Assembly: GCF_042684645.1 (NCBI RefSeq)
Contig: NZ_JBHULV010000047.1
Coordinates: 1-64,000 of the forward strand
Reading direction: 5' to 3'
DNA length: 64,000 nucleotides
From: Pseudopedobacter alpinus
GTDB lineage: Bacteria > Bacteroidota > Bacteroidia > Sphingobacteriales > Sphingobacteriaceae
In this document: positions 52,212 to 61,054 of the stretch, one piece after another
How the letters are laid out: each line of letters begins with the position of its first letter
Numbering within the stretch: position 1 is the stretch's first letter
The notes under the pieces: generated by a model
The model's database searches: none
Told to the model about the DNA's origin: nothing
The model's input: only the letters and a program-made list of their open reading frames with translations
Made by a program: the position numbers and the translations under genes

Positions 52212-53243
52212 ATGAAAAATTTGAGATATATATTTTTATCTGCGTTGATCATTACTTTATCAGCTTGCGATAAAAAGAACGATAACCTGGTAACACCATT
52301 GGTTGAAGCCGATTTTCCGCAAATTTTGCTTTTAGCCGATGAAGGCGATGGAGAATTGGAAGACGAAGATAAATTTAGTTTTAAAATAACATTAGCCGAT
52401 AGGGTTGACCCAGAAGGAAATGAATTGGGCGGTAAAATAGTTCCGTTAGCGCAAGATGTGAAAGTAAATTTTGAAATTACCGATTTTGAAGGATTTAAAA
52501 GCATCTCCTCATTTATTTTAGATGCGAAAGCATTTTATGAAATAGACGATTGCACCACATCCGAAGATGAAAGCATCGACCTAAACTTAGTTTATGATGT
52601 AAATACAGGAAAAGGAAGTGTGACTTTCCCGAAAGGCGTAGAAGAAATAGAAATAGAATTTGAAACAGATGCAGATTTGTTTGATGACGATATTTTTAAT
52701 AGCCAAGCCAGAAAACTAGAGATTAAATTAACCGGATTAGATGCCAACGGACAAAATGTAGTGGTTAATAAAGACAATGTATTTGAGTTTATGGTATTAG
52801 ATGATGAAGGTATTTATGGCGAGTATGAATTGGATATCAATAATCAGGCAGAGTTTGAGAAGTACATTCAACTTTTTGGTTTAGTGAACGAAGATGTAAA
52901 GAATTTAACCGCTGCAGATGTAGAAGAAATTTTGGTGGAATTTCAATACGGTGAGTTTAAAGCAATTATTGTACTTAAAGAAACCGAAGAGATTGACGAA
53001 TGCGGCGAGAAAGAAACCGTAAATAAAGAAATAGAAATAGAAGGTGAATTTGAGGAACTGGAAGATGATGCACAAGAAGGAGCGGTAGAATTTGTAGGTG
53101 AGGTGGAGCAAGAAGACGGCTCGGAAAAAGAATTTGTTTACAAAGGCACTTTTAAAATTGACGGCGAAAATTTGGTGCTTACCCTACAAGGAGAATTTGA
53201 CGATACAGAAACGAACGATATTATCCTCAATCTAAAAAAATAA
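52212..53243 (+). CDS. Very acidic lipoprotein of the phytase locus
   Basis: A 343-residue lipoprotein with lipobox ITLSAC (C19). I do not recognise the family. The mature part is unusually rich in Asp and Glu, for example EGDGELEDEDK and EGEFEELEDDAQEGA, with two isolated Cys-containing phrases (DDCTTSEDES and IDECGEKE). It is placed between the receptor (27-base gap) and the phytase (27-base gap). It could bind calcium, present Ca-phytate complexes to the receptor, or only keep the proteins together on the surface. All of these are inference. Confidence 0.8.
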   Translation: MKNLRYIFLSALIITLSACDKKNDNLVTPLVEADFPQILLLADEGDGELEDEDKFSFKITLADRVDPEGNELGGKIVPLAQDVKVNFEITDFEGFKSISSFILDAKAFYEIDDCTTSEDESIDLNLVYDVNTGKGSVTFPKGVEEIEIEFETDADLFDDDIFNSQARKLEIKLTGLDANGQNVVVNKDNVFEFMVLDDEGIYGEYELDINNQAEFEKYIQLFGLVNEDVKNLTAADVEEILVEFQYGEFKAIIVLKETEEIDECGEKETVNKEIEIEGEFEELEDDAQEGAVEFVGEVEQEDGSEKEFVYKGTFKIDGENLVLTLQGEFDDTETNDIILNLKK

Positions 53244-53270
53244 CCATCCTATTCAACAAAATAACAAATC

Positions 53271-54329
53271 ATGATTTCATATAAAATATTATTAAGCGCA
53301 GCATCTTTAGCACTTTTTGCATCCTGCGCAAACCAAAATATAGATAGCAACAGCGTTAAGCCCTTGTACATTACAGAGCCAGTTAAATTTGACACCGACG
53401 ATCCTGCAATTTGGGTAAATCCAACAGATCCTGCACAATCTTTAATTGTAGGGACAGACAAAGATGAAAACGGGGGCTTGTATGTTTATGATTTAAAAGG
53501 AAAAATCATCCAAGAAAAAACAAGAGCTTTAAAAAGACCCAATAATGTGGACATTGCTTACGGGTTAAAACTAGGAGGAAAATCTTTTGATATTGCAGTG
53601 GCTGCCGAGAGACTCACACACAAGCTCAGGATATTTTCTTTACCCGATATGCAGGAATTAGACAATGGCGGTATTCCTATATTTGAAGGAGAAACTGGAT
53701 TAGAATTTCGTGATTTAATGGGCATTGCACTTTACACCAGTCCTGTTGGAAAAATTTACGCCATTGCAGGTAGAAAATCAGGACCTACAGATGGAACTTA
53801 CCTTTGGCAATATTTATTAGAAGATGATGGTAGCGGAAAAGTGAAAGCAACATTGGTAAGGAAATTTGGAAATTACAGTGGTAAAAAAGAGATAGAAGCT
53901 ATTGCTGTTGATAATGAGATGGGTTTTGTTTATTATTCTGATGAACAAGTTGGGGTACGTAAATATTATGCAGATCCGGCAAAAGGAAATGAAGAATTGG
54001 CCTTATTTGCCACCGAAGGTTTCCAAGATGATAATGAAGGAATCAGTATTTATAAAACTTCGGCAAATGCAGGATATATTTTGGTATCAGATCAAAGCGC
54101 CAATCAGTTTAAAGTGTACAGCAGGGAAGGCGATGGCAGTCCACACAACCACCCATTCATCACTTCTGTAAAAACATCAACTAACCAAAGTGACGGTTCG
54201 GATATTGTTTCCATCCCCCTAAACAACGATTTTAAACATGGACTTTTTGTCGCCATGAGCGATGATAAAACTTACCATTTATACAGGTGGGAAGATATTG
54301 CAGGAAAAACCCTAAAAATTAATCCTTAA
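53271..54329 (+). CDS. Beta-propeller phytase lipoprotein
   Basis: Releases phosphate from myo-inositol hexakisphosphate (phytate), usually with calcium. A lipobox (LALFASC, C19) anchors it to the envelope. The propeller signature is visible: FDTDDPAIWVN near 40-50, KRPNNVD, EIEAIAVDNEMGFVYYSDEQ and YILVSDQSANQFKVYS. At 352 residues it has typical beta-propeller phytase length. It is the last gene of the receptor-lipoprotein-phytase run and is followed by a terminator hairpin. Confidence 0.93.
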   Translation: MISYKILLSAASLALFASCANQNIDSNSVKPLYITEPVKFDTDDPAIWVNPTDPAQSLIVGTDKDENGGLYVYDLKGKIIQEKTRALKRPNNVDIAYGLKLGGKSFDIAVAAERLTHKLRIFSLPDMQELDNGGIPIFEGETGLEFRDLMGIALYTSPVGKIYAIAGRKSGPTDGTYLWQYLLEDDGSGKVKATLVRKFGNYSGKKEIEAIAVDNEMGFVYYSDEQVGVRKYYADPAKGNEELALFATEGFQDDNEGISIYKTSANAGYILVSDQSANQFKVYSREGDGSPHNHPFITSVKTSTNQSDGSDIVSIPLNNDFKHGLFVAMSDDKTYHLYRWEDIAGKTLKINP

Positions 54330-54351
54330 TACACTAATCAATAAATTACAG

Positions 54352-54383
54352 CAAAAGAGTGGGTTGCTTAGCTCGCTCTTTTG
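54352..54383 (+). terminator. Terminator of the phytase operon
   Basis: CAAAAGAG (54352-54359) pairs with CTCTTTTG (54376-54383), followed by TTGTTTT. The loop holds AGCT-type additional pairing. It lies 22 bases after the phytase stop. Confidence 0.7.
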
Positions 54384-54495
54384 TTGTTTTATTTACCATT
54401 GTCTATTACCCATTAACCAATTGCTACATCATAAAGGAAACATAAACTTAATATAGCCATAACAACTGCTAATGCGTGGCTACGTATAATTACTT

Positions 54496-57291
54496 GTGCG
54501 TTTATTTCAAATTAAACTTTTAAAATCTTTTAAGGCTAGGCTCCTTTTAAGTTTTTTTTCTTTTTTTTTAGTGATTCTTTTATGGGTAATAGTTTATAAC
54601 TGCATAGACCAAAGGAAAAAACAATTGCAAGCCTTTACTGTAGGTCTCAGTCATATCCAAATCCAATATTTGCAAAGTATTGATGATTTACAGCAATTCA
54701 TGCTTTCGGGCTTTCATGATCCTAATTTTTATAAAACAGGCAAGCAGAAAAACATTGATAAATTTTTGCTCATTCAAGATAGTATCCGTAAAGATCTTTA
54801 TCAGCTTAAAGCTAAAGCCATCCAAAATAAGCTTCATGTTACACCATCATTAGACAGTTTAATAGATTTAAGTAAGCAAACTTTGGTATTGGGTAAATCA
54901 CTCAAATTAATTTATTATCAGAAGGGCTTTGAGAACGATGGTTTAGAAGGTAAAATGAGGGGATATGCGCATTGGATAGAAAATTCAAAAATAGTATTAG
55001 GGACAGAGATTTTACAATTACGCCGTCATGAAAAAGATTATATGTTACGAGGTAAAGTTGAATATGCTCAACTTTTTTTTAAAGAAATTGATCTCCTTAT
55101 TCAACGCCTATTAAATGCTGAGAGCAGAGCTGACGCACTACATCAATATAAAAAATATTTTACCGCCTTTTTTAATTATACAGAAAGGTTAGGCATTAAT
55201 AAAGCAGAAGGTATAGTGCCGAAAACGCAAAACTATATTGAGAAATTTGGAAAAGTGTATGCCCAAACAGATAAACTTGCTATCCAAGAAATTCAATATT
55301 TACAGCATAGATTTACCAACCTTTTAATTGTTTTTTCGATTTCATTATTAATGCTTGGCTTTTTGCTAAGCTGGGTACTTTCTAAATACCTCACTCGAGA
55401 TATCAGAGCCTTGAACAAAACAATGGAGGCATTTATCAGCTCAGATTTTAAAGATATCAAACACAAAGATTTTGAAAAAAGCATTATGCCTAATAGTATT
55501 GAAATTCAGAAACTTTATAATGATTTCAATCTATTAAAAACAACTTTAAGGAATTACATCAATAATTTGAATCATCGTACTGATGAATTACAAACACAAT
55601 CTGGCGAATTGCAGGAACTTAATGAAGAATTGCAAGCACAATCAGAAGAATTGCAAAATCTAAATGAAGAGCTTTATCTACAAAAGCAACAAGAGCAAAG
55701 TATTCGTAAAGAAGCAGAGAAAGCCAATCAGGCTAAAAGCATTTTTTTAGCCACAATGAGTCACGAGATTCGTACCCCAATGAACGGAGTTTTAGGAATG
55801 GCTACATTGCTCTATGATACTCCTTTAAATCCTGAACAGTCCGAGTATGTAAAAACGATTAAAACAAGTGGAGAAATTTTGTTAAATGTAATTAATGACG
55901 TACTAGATTTTTCTAAAATAGAATCTGGTAAGCTTGAGCTAGATTTGCATGATTTTAACCTACGGGATTGCATAGAAGAGGTGATGGATATGTTTGCAGG
56001 CAAAGCAGCAGAAAAAGACCTCGACTTGATCTATCAGATTGCACATGAAATCCCTTTAAATTTGGTTGCGGATAGTTTACGGTTAAAGCAAATACTAATT
56101 AACCTTACAGGTAATGCCATTAAATTTACCGCTGAAGGAGAAGTGTTTATAGGAGTTAGTTTATTAAAACAAAATGAAGATAACCACATCGAACTTGCTT
56201 TTGAAGTAAGAGATAGTGGTGTTGGGATTCCTAAAGATAAATTACAAAGATTGTTTAAAGCATTTAGTCAGGTAGATTCTTCAACCAATCGCAAATATGG
56301 TGGCACCGGCTTAGGTTTGGTTATTTGCGAACGTTTGGTGCATTTAATGGACGGAACTATTATTGCAGATAGCGTGTTAGGCGTAGGATCGTCTTTTCAT
56401 TTCACCATTGCTACTGCAATTAGTACACAACCTGTTCTTATAAAGGTGCCTTGTAGTATGACCAGCCAAAAAGGTAAACGAGTTTTGGTGCTTGACGATA
56501 ATGAAACTAACCTTAAAATTCTACAAATACAGTTAGAACATTGGGAATTAATTCCTATAATGGCAAATTCAGCTAAGGAAGCTTTAGCCGAGTTAAGTAA
56601 ACATACTTTTGACTTGGTATTAACCGATATGCAAATGCCAGATATAAATGGTGTAGAGTTTGCAAAATCAGTAAAGGGTAAAAACCCACAATTACCAATA
56701 GTTTTATTGAGTTCTGTTGGTGATGATTCAAAGAATGATTTTCCGGAGCTTTTCTCATCTATCCTGCTCAAGCCAGTTAAACAACAAGATCTTTGCAAAG
56801 CCTTGCAGAAAGGGTTTCAGTTCGCTCATGATACCATTGAACCAACAAAAAAACCTACATTATTGATTGAAGCATTTGGGGAGAAGCATCCGCTAAAGAT
56901 TTTAGTAGCTGAAGATAATTACATCAATCAAAAGCTGATTGATAAAATTTTAAATAGATTAGGTTACCAACCCATTATGGCAGAAAATGGGATTGAAGTA
57001 TTGTCTTTAATGGAATTACATGATTTTGATGTTATTTTAATGGATGTGCAAATGCCAGAAATGGATGGTTTAGAAGCTACGCAAACCATCAGAAGTTTAC
57101 CCATTGTACAGCCTTACATAATTGCTTTAACAGCTAATGCAATGCAAGAAGATAAGGAAGAGTGTTTGAAAGTTGGCATGAACGATTTTTTATCTAAACC
57201 CATTAATATAGAGGAGTTATTGAAACAATTGACCCATGCTTTTAAATTTGTAAGCGACCGTAATACTTCAAAAATAAATAGGATGAAATAG
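54496..57291 (+). CDS. Hybrid sensor kinase with two receiver domains
   Basis: A 931-residue membrane kinase. It starts at a GTG, needed to include the first membrane segment (about 15-35); the first in-frame ATG would cut it off. A periplasmic helical sensor (about 36-275) and a second membrane segment (about 275-297) are followed by a long coiled coil (LQELNEELQAQSEELQNLNE). HisKA has ATMSHEIRTPMNGVL (H423). The HATPase domain has NLTGNAIKFT, VRDSGVGIP and GGTGLGLVICERL. Two receivers follow, with acceptors D711 (VLTDMQMPD) and D850 (ILMDVQMPE). There is no HPt domain. It lies 166 bases after the phytase gene; a functional link is possible but unproven. Confidence 0.93.
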   Translation: MRLFQIKLLKSFKARLLLSFFSFFLVILLWVIVYNCIDQRKKQLQAFTVGLSHIQIQYLQSIDDLQQFMLSGFHDPNFYKTGKQKNIDKFLLIQDSIRKDLYQLKAKAIQNKLHVTPSLDSLIDLSKQTLVLGKSLKLIYYQKGFENDGLEGKMRGYAHWIENSKIVLGTEILQLRRHEKDYMLRGKVEYAQLFFKEIDLLIQRLLNAESRADALHQYKKYFTAFFNYTERLGINKAEGIVPKTQNYIEKFGKVYAQTDKLAIQEIQYLQHRFTNLLIVFSISLLMLGFLLSWVLSKYLTRDIRALNKTMEAFISSDFKDIKHKDFEKSIMPNSIEIQKLYNDFNLLKTTLRNYINNLNHRTDELQTQSGELQELNEELQAQSEELQNLNEELYLQKQQEQSIRKEAEKANQAKSIFLATMSHEIRTPMNGVLGMATLLYDTPLNPEQSEYVKTIKTSGEILLNVINDVLDFSKIESGKLELDLHDFNLRDCIEEVMDMFAGKAAEKDLDLIYQIAHEIPLNLVADSLRLKQILINLTGNAIKFTAEGEVFIGVSLLKQNEDNHIELAFEVRDSGVGIPKDKLQRLFKAFSQVDSSTNRKYGGTGLGLVICERLVHLMDGTIIADSVLGVGSSFHFTIATAISTQPVLIKVPCSMTSQKGKRVLVLDDNETNLKILQIQLEHWELIPIMANSAKEALAELSKHTFDLVLTDMQMPDINGVEFAKSVKGKNPQLPIVLLSSVGDDSKNDFPELFSSILLKPVKQQDLCKALQKGFQFAHDTIEPTKKPTLLIEAFGEKHPLKILVAEDNYINQKLIDKILNRLGYQPIMAENGIEVLSLMELHDFDVILMDVQMPEMDGLEATQTIRSLPIVQPYIIALTANAMQEDKEECLKVGMNDFLSKPINIEELLKQLTHAFKFVSDRNTSKINRMK

Positions 57292-57322
57292 CCAAGCTTA
57301 AATTATTGTGAAGCTTAGCTAT
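57288..57322 (+). terminator. Hairpin at the end of the hybrid kinase
   Basis: ATAGCCAAGCTT pairs with AAGCTTAGCTAT at 11 of 12 positions, with an 11-base loop. The 5' arm includes the stop codon (57289-57291). The T run after the stem is short. Confidence 0.6.
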
Positions 57323-57339
57323 TTATGATATTTATTAAT

Positions 57340-57510
57340 TTAATTACAAATCTTTTGATTTTTCAGCTGTCTTAGGTTAGCAATTGTTTTTGCTTTAGTG
57401 CTAGTGGCCGGTTTTTTTGTTGGTACAGTTTCTTCTACCTTTTCTTCAGGAACTGATGTTATGGTCTTTTTCAAATATTCTGATACTAAGTGTTTATTTA
57501 CATTTATGCG
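57340..57510 (-). pseudogene. Orphan coding-like fragment, no start
   Basis: In the 378-base gap 57292-57669, one minus-strand frame of 56 codons reads like protein: NKHLVSEYLKKTITSVPEE, then VEETVPTKKPATSTKAKTIA and a basic end. It has no ATG, GTG or TTG at its head, and a stop lies just before it. The neighbouring frame ends DKKDAVPIVNA at the same place, so a frameshift may split an old gene. I do not recognise it. It may be the remains of a C-terminal tail. Confidence 0.35.
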
Positions 57511-57536
57511 TTAACGATTGGAACAGCATCTTTTTT

Positions 57537-57595
57537 GTCATCCTGAACGGAGTGAAGGATAAAAAAAAGACGCCTTGCTACCGTCAGGCAGGTAG
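57537..57595. repeat. Dispersed intergenic repeat fragments
   Basis: GTCATCCTGAACGGAGTGAAG is a type of phrase widely scattered between genes of Bacteroidota. It is followed by an A tract and CTACCGTCAGGCAGGTAG, a degenerate palindrome with CTACC/GGTAG arms. Only one copy is in this window, so the repeat assignment rests on general knowledge. Confidence 0.45.
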
Positions 57596-57669
57596 TGTAA
57601 AGCGTGTTTAAACGCCCATAAATAATTAATATCAAGGGAATTTACCAGTGATATTTTACCTAGCGTATT

Positions 57670-58717
57670 TTAAACTTTGCTTAAGTAATGCACATCAGCT
57701 AATTCTCTTAACTTTTTAGCGGCTTGCTCTGCCGTAATATCTCTTTGTGGGTTTGCCATCATTTCATAGCCTACCATAAACTTTTTTACCGTTGCCGAGC
57801 GTAACAATGGCGGATAAAAATGCATATGCCAATGCCATTCTGGGTGTTCACCATCATTTACAGGTGCTTGATGAATACCTGAAGAATAAGGGAATGAAGT
57901 TTCGAAAAGGTTATCGTACCTGATGGTTAAGGCTTTTACAATTTCAGCCAAAGCTTTGGTTTCTTGTGTTGTAAATTGATGCGTATATTGAACATGTCTT
58001 TTACTTATAATCATAGTTTCATAAGGCCAAACAGCCCAAAACGGAACTAAGGCTACAAAATGCTCGTTTTGTAAAACAACTCTTTCTTTTGTTTTATCTT
58101 CTTCTGCTAAATAAGCGCTCAACAAGCTTTGTTTGTTTTCTTTAAAGTATTTAGCTAATTGAACGGTTTCTTTAGCAGGTTCGTCAGGGGTACTGCTTTG
58201 CGCCCAAATTTGACCATGAGGGTGTGGATTGCTACAACCCATAATATCTCCTTTATTTTCAAAAATCTGAATGTATTTAATCCATTCGTTTTTGCTCAGC
58301 TCCTGAAATTCAGTTTTCCATAAATCAATCACTTGTACAATTTCATCAACCTCCATTTGTGGCAAGGTTAAATCATGACGAGGAGAAAAACAGATTACTC
58401 TGCAAATTCCTTTTTCACTTTTGGCTTGCAATAAACCATTTGCGTTAAGTCCGCCATCTGGTGTATCATTTAGTAAAGAAGAAAAATCATTTCTAAATGC
58501 AAAAGGTGCGGTATATTTTGGATTCACCGTTCCGTCTAAACGGGTATTTCCTGGGCATAAATAACATTTCTCATCATAGCTTGGGCTTAGGGTATTTGAC
58601 CAAAGCTTCAACCTTGCCTTGCCAAGGTCTTTTTGTCCGGTGCGGAGAAACTAAAATCCAGTCACCTGTTAGTATATTTAATCTTTTATGTGGATGTTCT
58701 TCGAAATTAAAACTCAT
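57670..58717 (-). pseudogene. galT: Galactose-1-phosphate uridylyltransferase, frameshifted
   Basis: Swaps UMP between UDP-glucose and galactose-1-phosphate in the Leloir pathway. As sequenced, the gene is in two frames. The ATG at 58715-58717 opens MSFNFEEHPHKRLNILTGDW and runs to RPWQGKVE in one frame. The rest, with CYLCPGNTRLDG and the active-site SNPHPHGQIWAQS, is one base out of register. Removing one T (A at 58602-58604 on the plus strand) joins them as VEAWSNTLSPSYDEKC and gives 348 residues, the same length as E. coli GalT. It could be a true mutation, a sequencing error or, less likely, a translated frameshift. galK lies upstream on the same strand. Confidence 0.85.
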
Positions 58718-58792
58718 ATAGTTCTGTTACCAGTCATTAAATGACTAAAATTTTTCTTTTTTAAAATTTGAATTAAATCCTAGTTTTTTTAC

Positions 58793-58830
58793 CCACTACT
58801 TCTTACTCACTACTTACTACTTACTACTTA
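58793..58830. repeat. Short tandem repeat between galK and galT
   Basis: A run built on the 7-base unit TTACTAC, with about three near-perfect copies and diverged ones before. It extends into the galK stop codon (58828-58830). Such tracts can slip. No function is evident. Confidence 0.55.
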
Positions 58831-59985
58831 ATCTATAATATGTGTACCGTTTTCAATTTGAGTAATGTAAACATTCATGCCTATGTTCATTTTATTGAAA
58901 TAAGCTTCTTTTATTCTTTTTACAATACCCTCTAATTCGTCTTCTTTAACTAAGGCAATTACACAACCACCAAAACCACCACCCATCATTCTGGCTCCCA
59001 AAATTCCATCTTCTTTTTTTGTACAATCAACTATAAAATCTAATTCAGGGCAACTTACTTCGTAAAGTTCACTTAACCCTGTATGTGTTTCATACATTTT
59101 CTGCCCAAAATCAGCAATTTTGTTTTCCTTTAAATCTTCGCAAGCGGCTAATAGTCTGTGGTTTTCTTCAACTACATATTTACACCTATCATAAATATCC
59201 TTACTTTCATTAGCTAAACATTCTTCTACCATTTCAATAGTAGCATCTCTTAAAGTTTTAACTTCTGGGTATTTTTGTTGGATTATAGAAACACCTTCGC
59301 CACACTGGCTGGTACGTACATTATACTCTGATGAGGCCAAAGAATGCTTTACCATCGAATCAAAAAGCACTATCTTAATTCCTTCTAACTCAAACGGAAC
59401 ATATTCATATTCTAAAGATCGGCAATCTAATTTCACCACATGTCCTTGTTTACCAAAAACACTTGCAAACTGGTCCATAATACCACAATTAACACCCACA
59501 AACTCGTTTTCTGCTTTTTGAGCTAATTTTACCATTTGCATTTTTTCTAACTCCAAGTTAAAAACATGGTTAAGACCAAAAATAGTTGCACATTCTATAG
59601 CTGCTGATGATGACATTCCTGCGCCTAAAGGCACATCGCCAGATATTACTGCATTAAAACCACCTACTATTTTATTTATTTTTTGTAATTGTTCTACTAT
59701 ACATATTACATAGTTTGGCCAACCTTTATCAGAGTAAGTTAAATTATTTACACCTGTAGTGTAAGACTCATCTAAATCAGCAGCAACTACAAAAATTTTA
59801 TCATCTTCTCTTTTTGTTAAAGCGATATAAGCAGCTTTATTTATCGCAGCTGGTAAAACAAAACCCATATTATAATCGGTATGTTCTCCAATTAAATTTA
59901 CTCTTCCTGGTGAACGAACAATAACAGGTTCTTCATTAAATGTTTTTAGAAAAATACTTTTTACAAGATTTTGTGGGTCTCTCAT
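58828..59985 (-). CDS. galK: Galactokinase
   Basis: Phosphorylates galactose at C1 with ATP. The GHMP kinase signatures are all present: SPGRVNLIGEHTDYN (about 25-39), GAGMSSSAAIE and RMMGGGFGGCVIAL near the C-terminus. The 385 residues match the family (382 in E. coli). It heads the gal pair with galT downstream, and is divergent from the AraC regulator with 186 bases between starts, the probable shared control region. Confidence 0.97.
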   Translation of the reverse strand: MRDPQNLVKSIFLKTFNEEPVIVRSPGRVNLIGEHTDYNMGFVLPAAINKAAYIALTKREDDKIFVVAADLDESYTTGVNNLTYSDKGWPNYVICIVEQLQKINKIVGGFNAVISGDVPLGAGMSSSAAIECATIFGLNHVFNLELEKMQMVKLAQKAENEFVGVNCGIMDQFASVFGKQGHVVKLDCRSLEYEYVPFELEGIKIVLFDSMVKHSLASSEYNVRTSQCGEGVSIIQQKYPEVKTLRDATIEMVEECLANESKDIYDRCKYVVEENHRLLAACEDLKENKIADFGQKMYETHTGLSELYEVSCPELDFIVDCTKKEDGILGARMMGGGFGGCVIALVKEDELEGIVKRIKEAYFNKMNIGMNVYITQIENGTHIID

Positions 59986-60171
59986 TTATTATTTGCTTAA
60001 AGTTGGTTTATTAATAACAGCTTGAGTTCAAAATTTATAATTATATAAACTGTTAATATGATTGCAAGGTATTACAAGAAAAAGGGTAAAATATGTTATA
60101 TATTATTGTAATCTTGGACTATATTACGCAATTATTTAAATAAAATATATTTTTATACAAACAGTTATTAA

Positions 60172-61053
60172 ATGGCAAAGAAGAAACAAGGATTTGCAGG
60201 ACAACGCTTAATAGAATTACCAAATTATATTTTAGAAAAATATGGTGAAATTAACACTACTTCAAAAATAGGGAATTTCACAAAAGTTGGTTTTTTTCCG
60301 GATGCTAAATATCAATTTATGGAAGAAAATGATGGGAGAGAGGAATATGTACTTATTTATTGTATAAACGGTTATGGGGTTGCAATTATTAATCATAAAA
60401 TATTTCATATTTCGCCTGGAGATTTTTTTATTATACCAGCGCAAACACCGTTTTCTTATTATGCAGATAAAATTAAACCTTGGACAATTTTCTGGTTTTT
60501 TTATAAAGGAACTGCAATTGAGGAAATGTCTGATTTATTTATAAAATCAGCAAAATCTTATAAAGGTTATTTGCCATATAATGAGGAAAGAATAAAATTG
60601 TTTAATAGAATTTACCAATATTTAGAAAGAGGTTTTGGAGATGATAATCTAACTTTAATAAATATGTGTTTACTTAATTTAATTTCTTCTTTTGTATTAA
60701 TTACAGATATTGATGTTCATAAAGAAAATAAAAATCAAAGTTTAATAAACACCTCAATTCAATTTATGAAAGAAAATTGTGCTGTACATATTACACTGTC
60801 TCAAATGGCAGAGAATGTGAACATTTCGGTTTCTCACTTTTCTTTTCTATTTAAAAAAGAAACTGGTTTTTCGCCTATTAACTATTATAATAATATTAAG
60901 ATGCAGAAAGCTTGTGAGTATCTCAAATTTAGTGATTTTTTGATAAAAGAAATTTCTTTTAAACTTGGGATATTGGATATTCATTATTTTACCAGATTAT
61001 TCTCAAAAACAATGGGCGTAACGCCAAAAAAATACCGAACTCAAAACAAATAA
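60172..61053 (+). CDS. AraC-family regulator, probably of the gal genes
   Basis: A 293-residue regulator. The N-terminal cupin-like sensor domain (about 40-130) has VLIYCINGYGVAIIN and FFIIPAQTPFSYY. The C-terminal double helix-turn-helix (about 195-290) has LSQMAENVNISVSHFSFLF and the typical ending FTRLFSKTMGVTPKKYR. It is divergent from galK, which is a usual place for a sugar-responsive activator. The ligand (galactose or a galactoside) is inference. It ends one base from the convergent kinase gene. Confidence 0.9.
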   Translation: MAKKKQGFAGQRLIELPNYILEKYGEINTTSKIGNFTKVGFFPDAKYQFMEENDGREEYVLIYCINGYGVAIINHKIFHISPGDFFIIPAQTPFSYYADKIKPWTIFWFFYKGTAIEEMSDLFIKSAKSYKGYLPYNEERIKLFNRIYQYLERGFGDDNLTLINMCLLNLISSFVLITDIDVHKENKNQSLINTSIQFMKENCAVHITLSQMAENVNISVSHFSFLFKKETGFSPINYYNNIKMQKACEYLKFSDFLIKEISFKLGILDIHYFTRLFSKTMGVTPKKYRTQNK

Positions 61054-61054
61054 T

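Noticed and set aside
49476..53243. SusC/SusD polysaccharide utilisation locus
   Set aside because: The second gene is not SusD-like (no TPR-helical pattern, highly acidic), and the enzyme is a phytase, not a glycoside hydrolase.
57417..57611. 64-codon plus-strand frame after the hybrid kinase
   Set aside because: It runs through repeat debris and is the antisense of a more protein-like frame.
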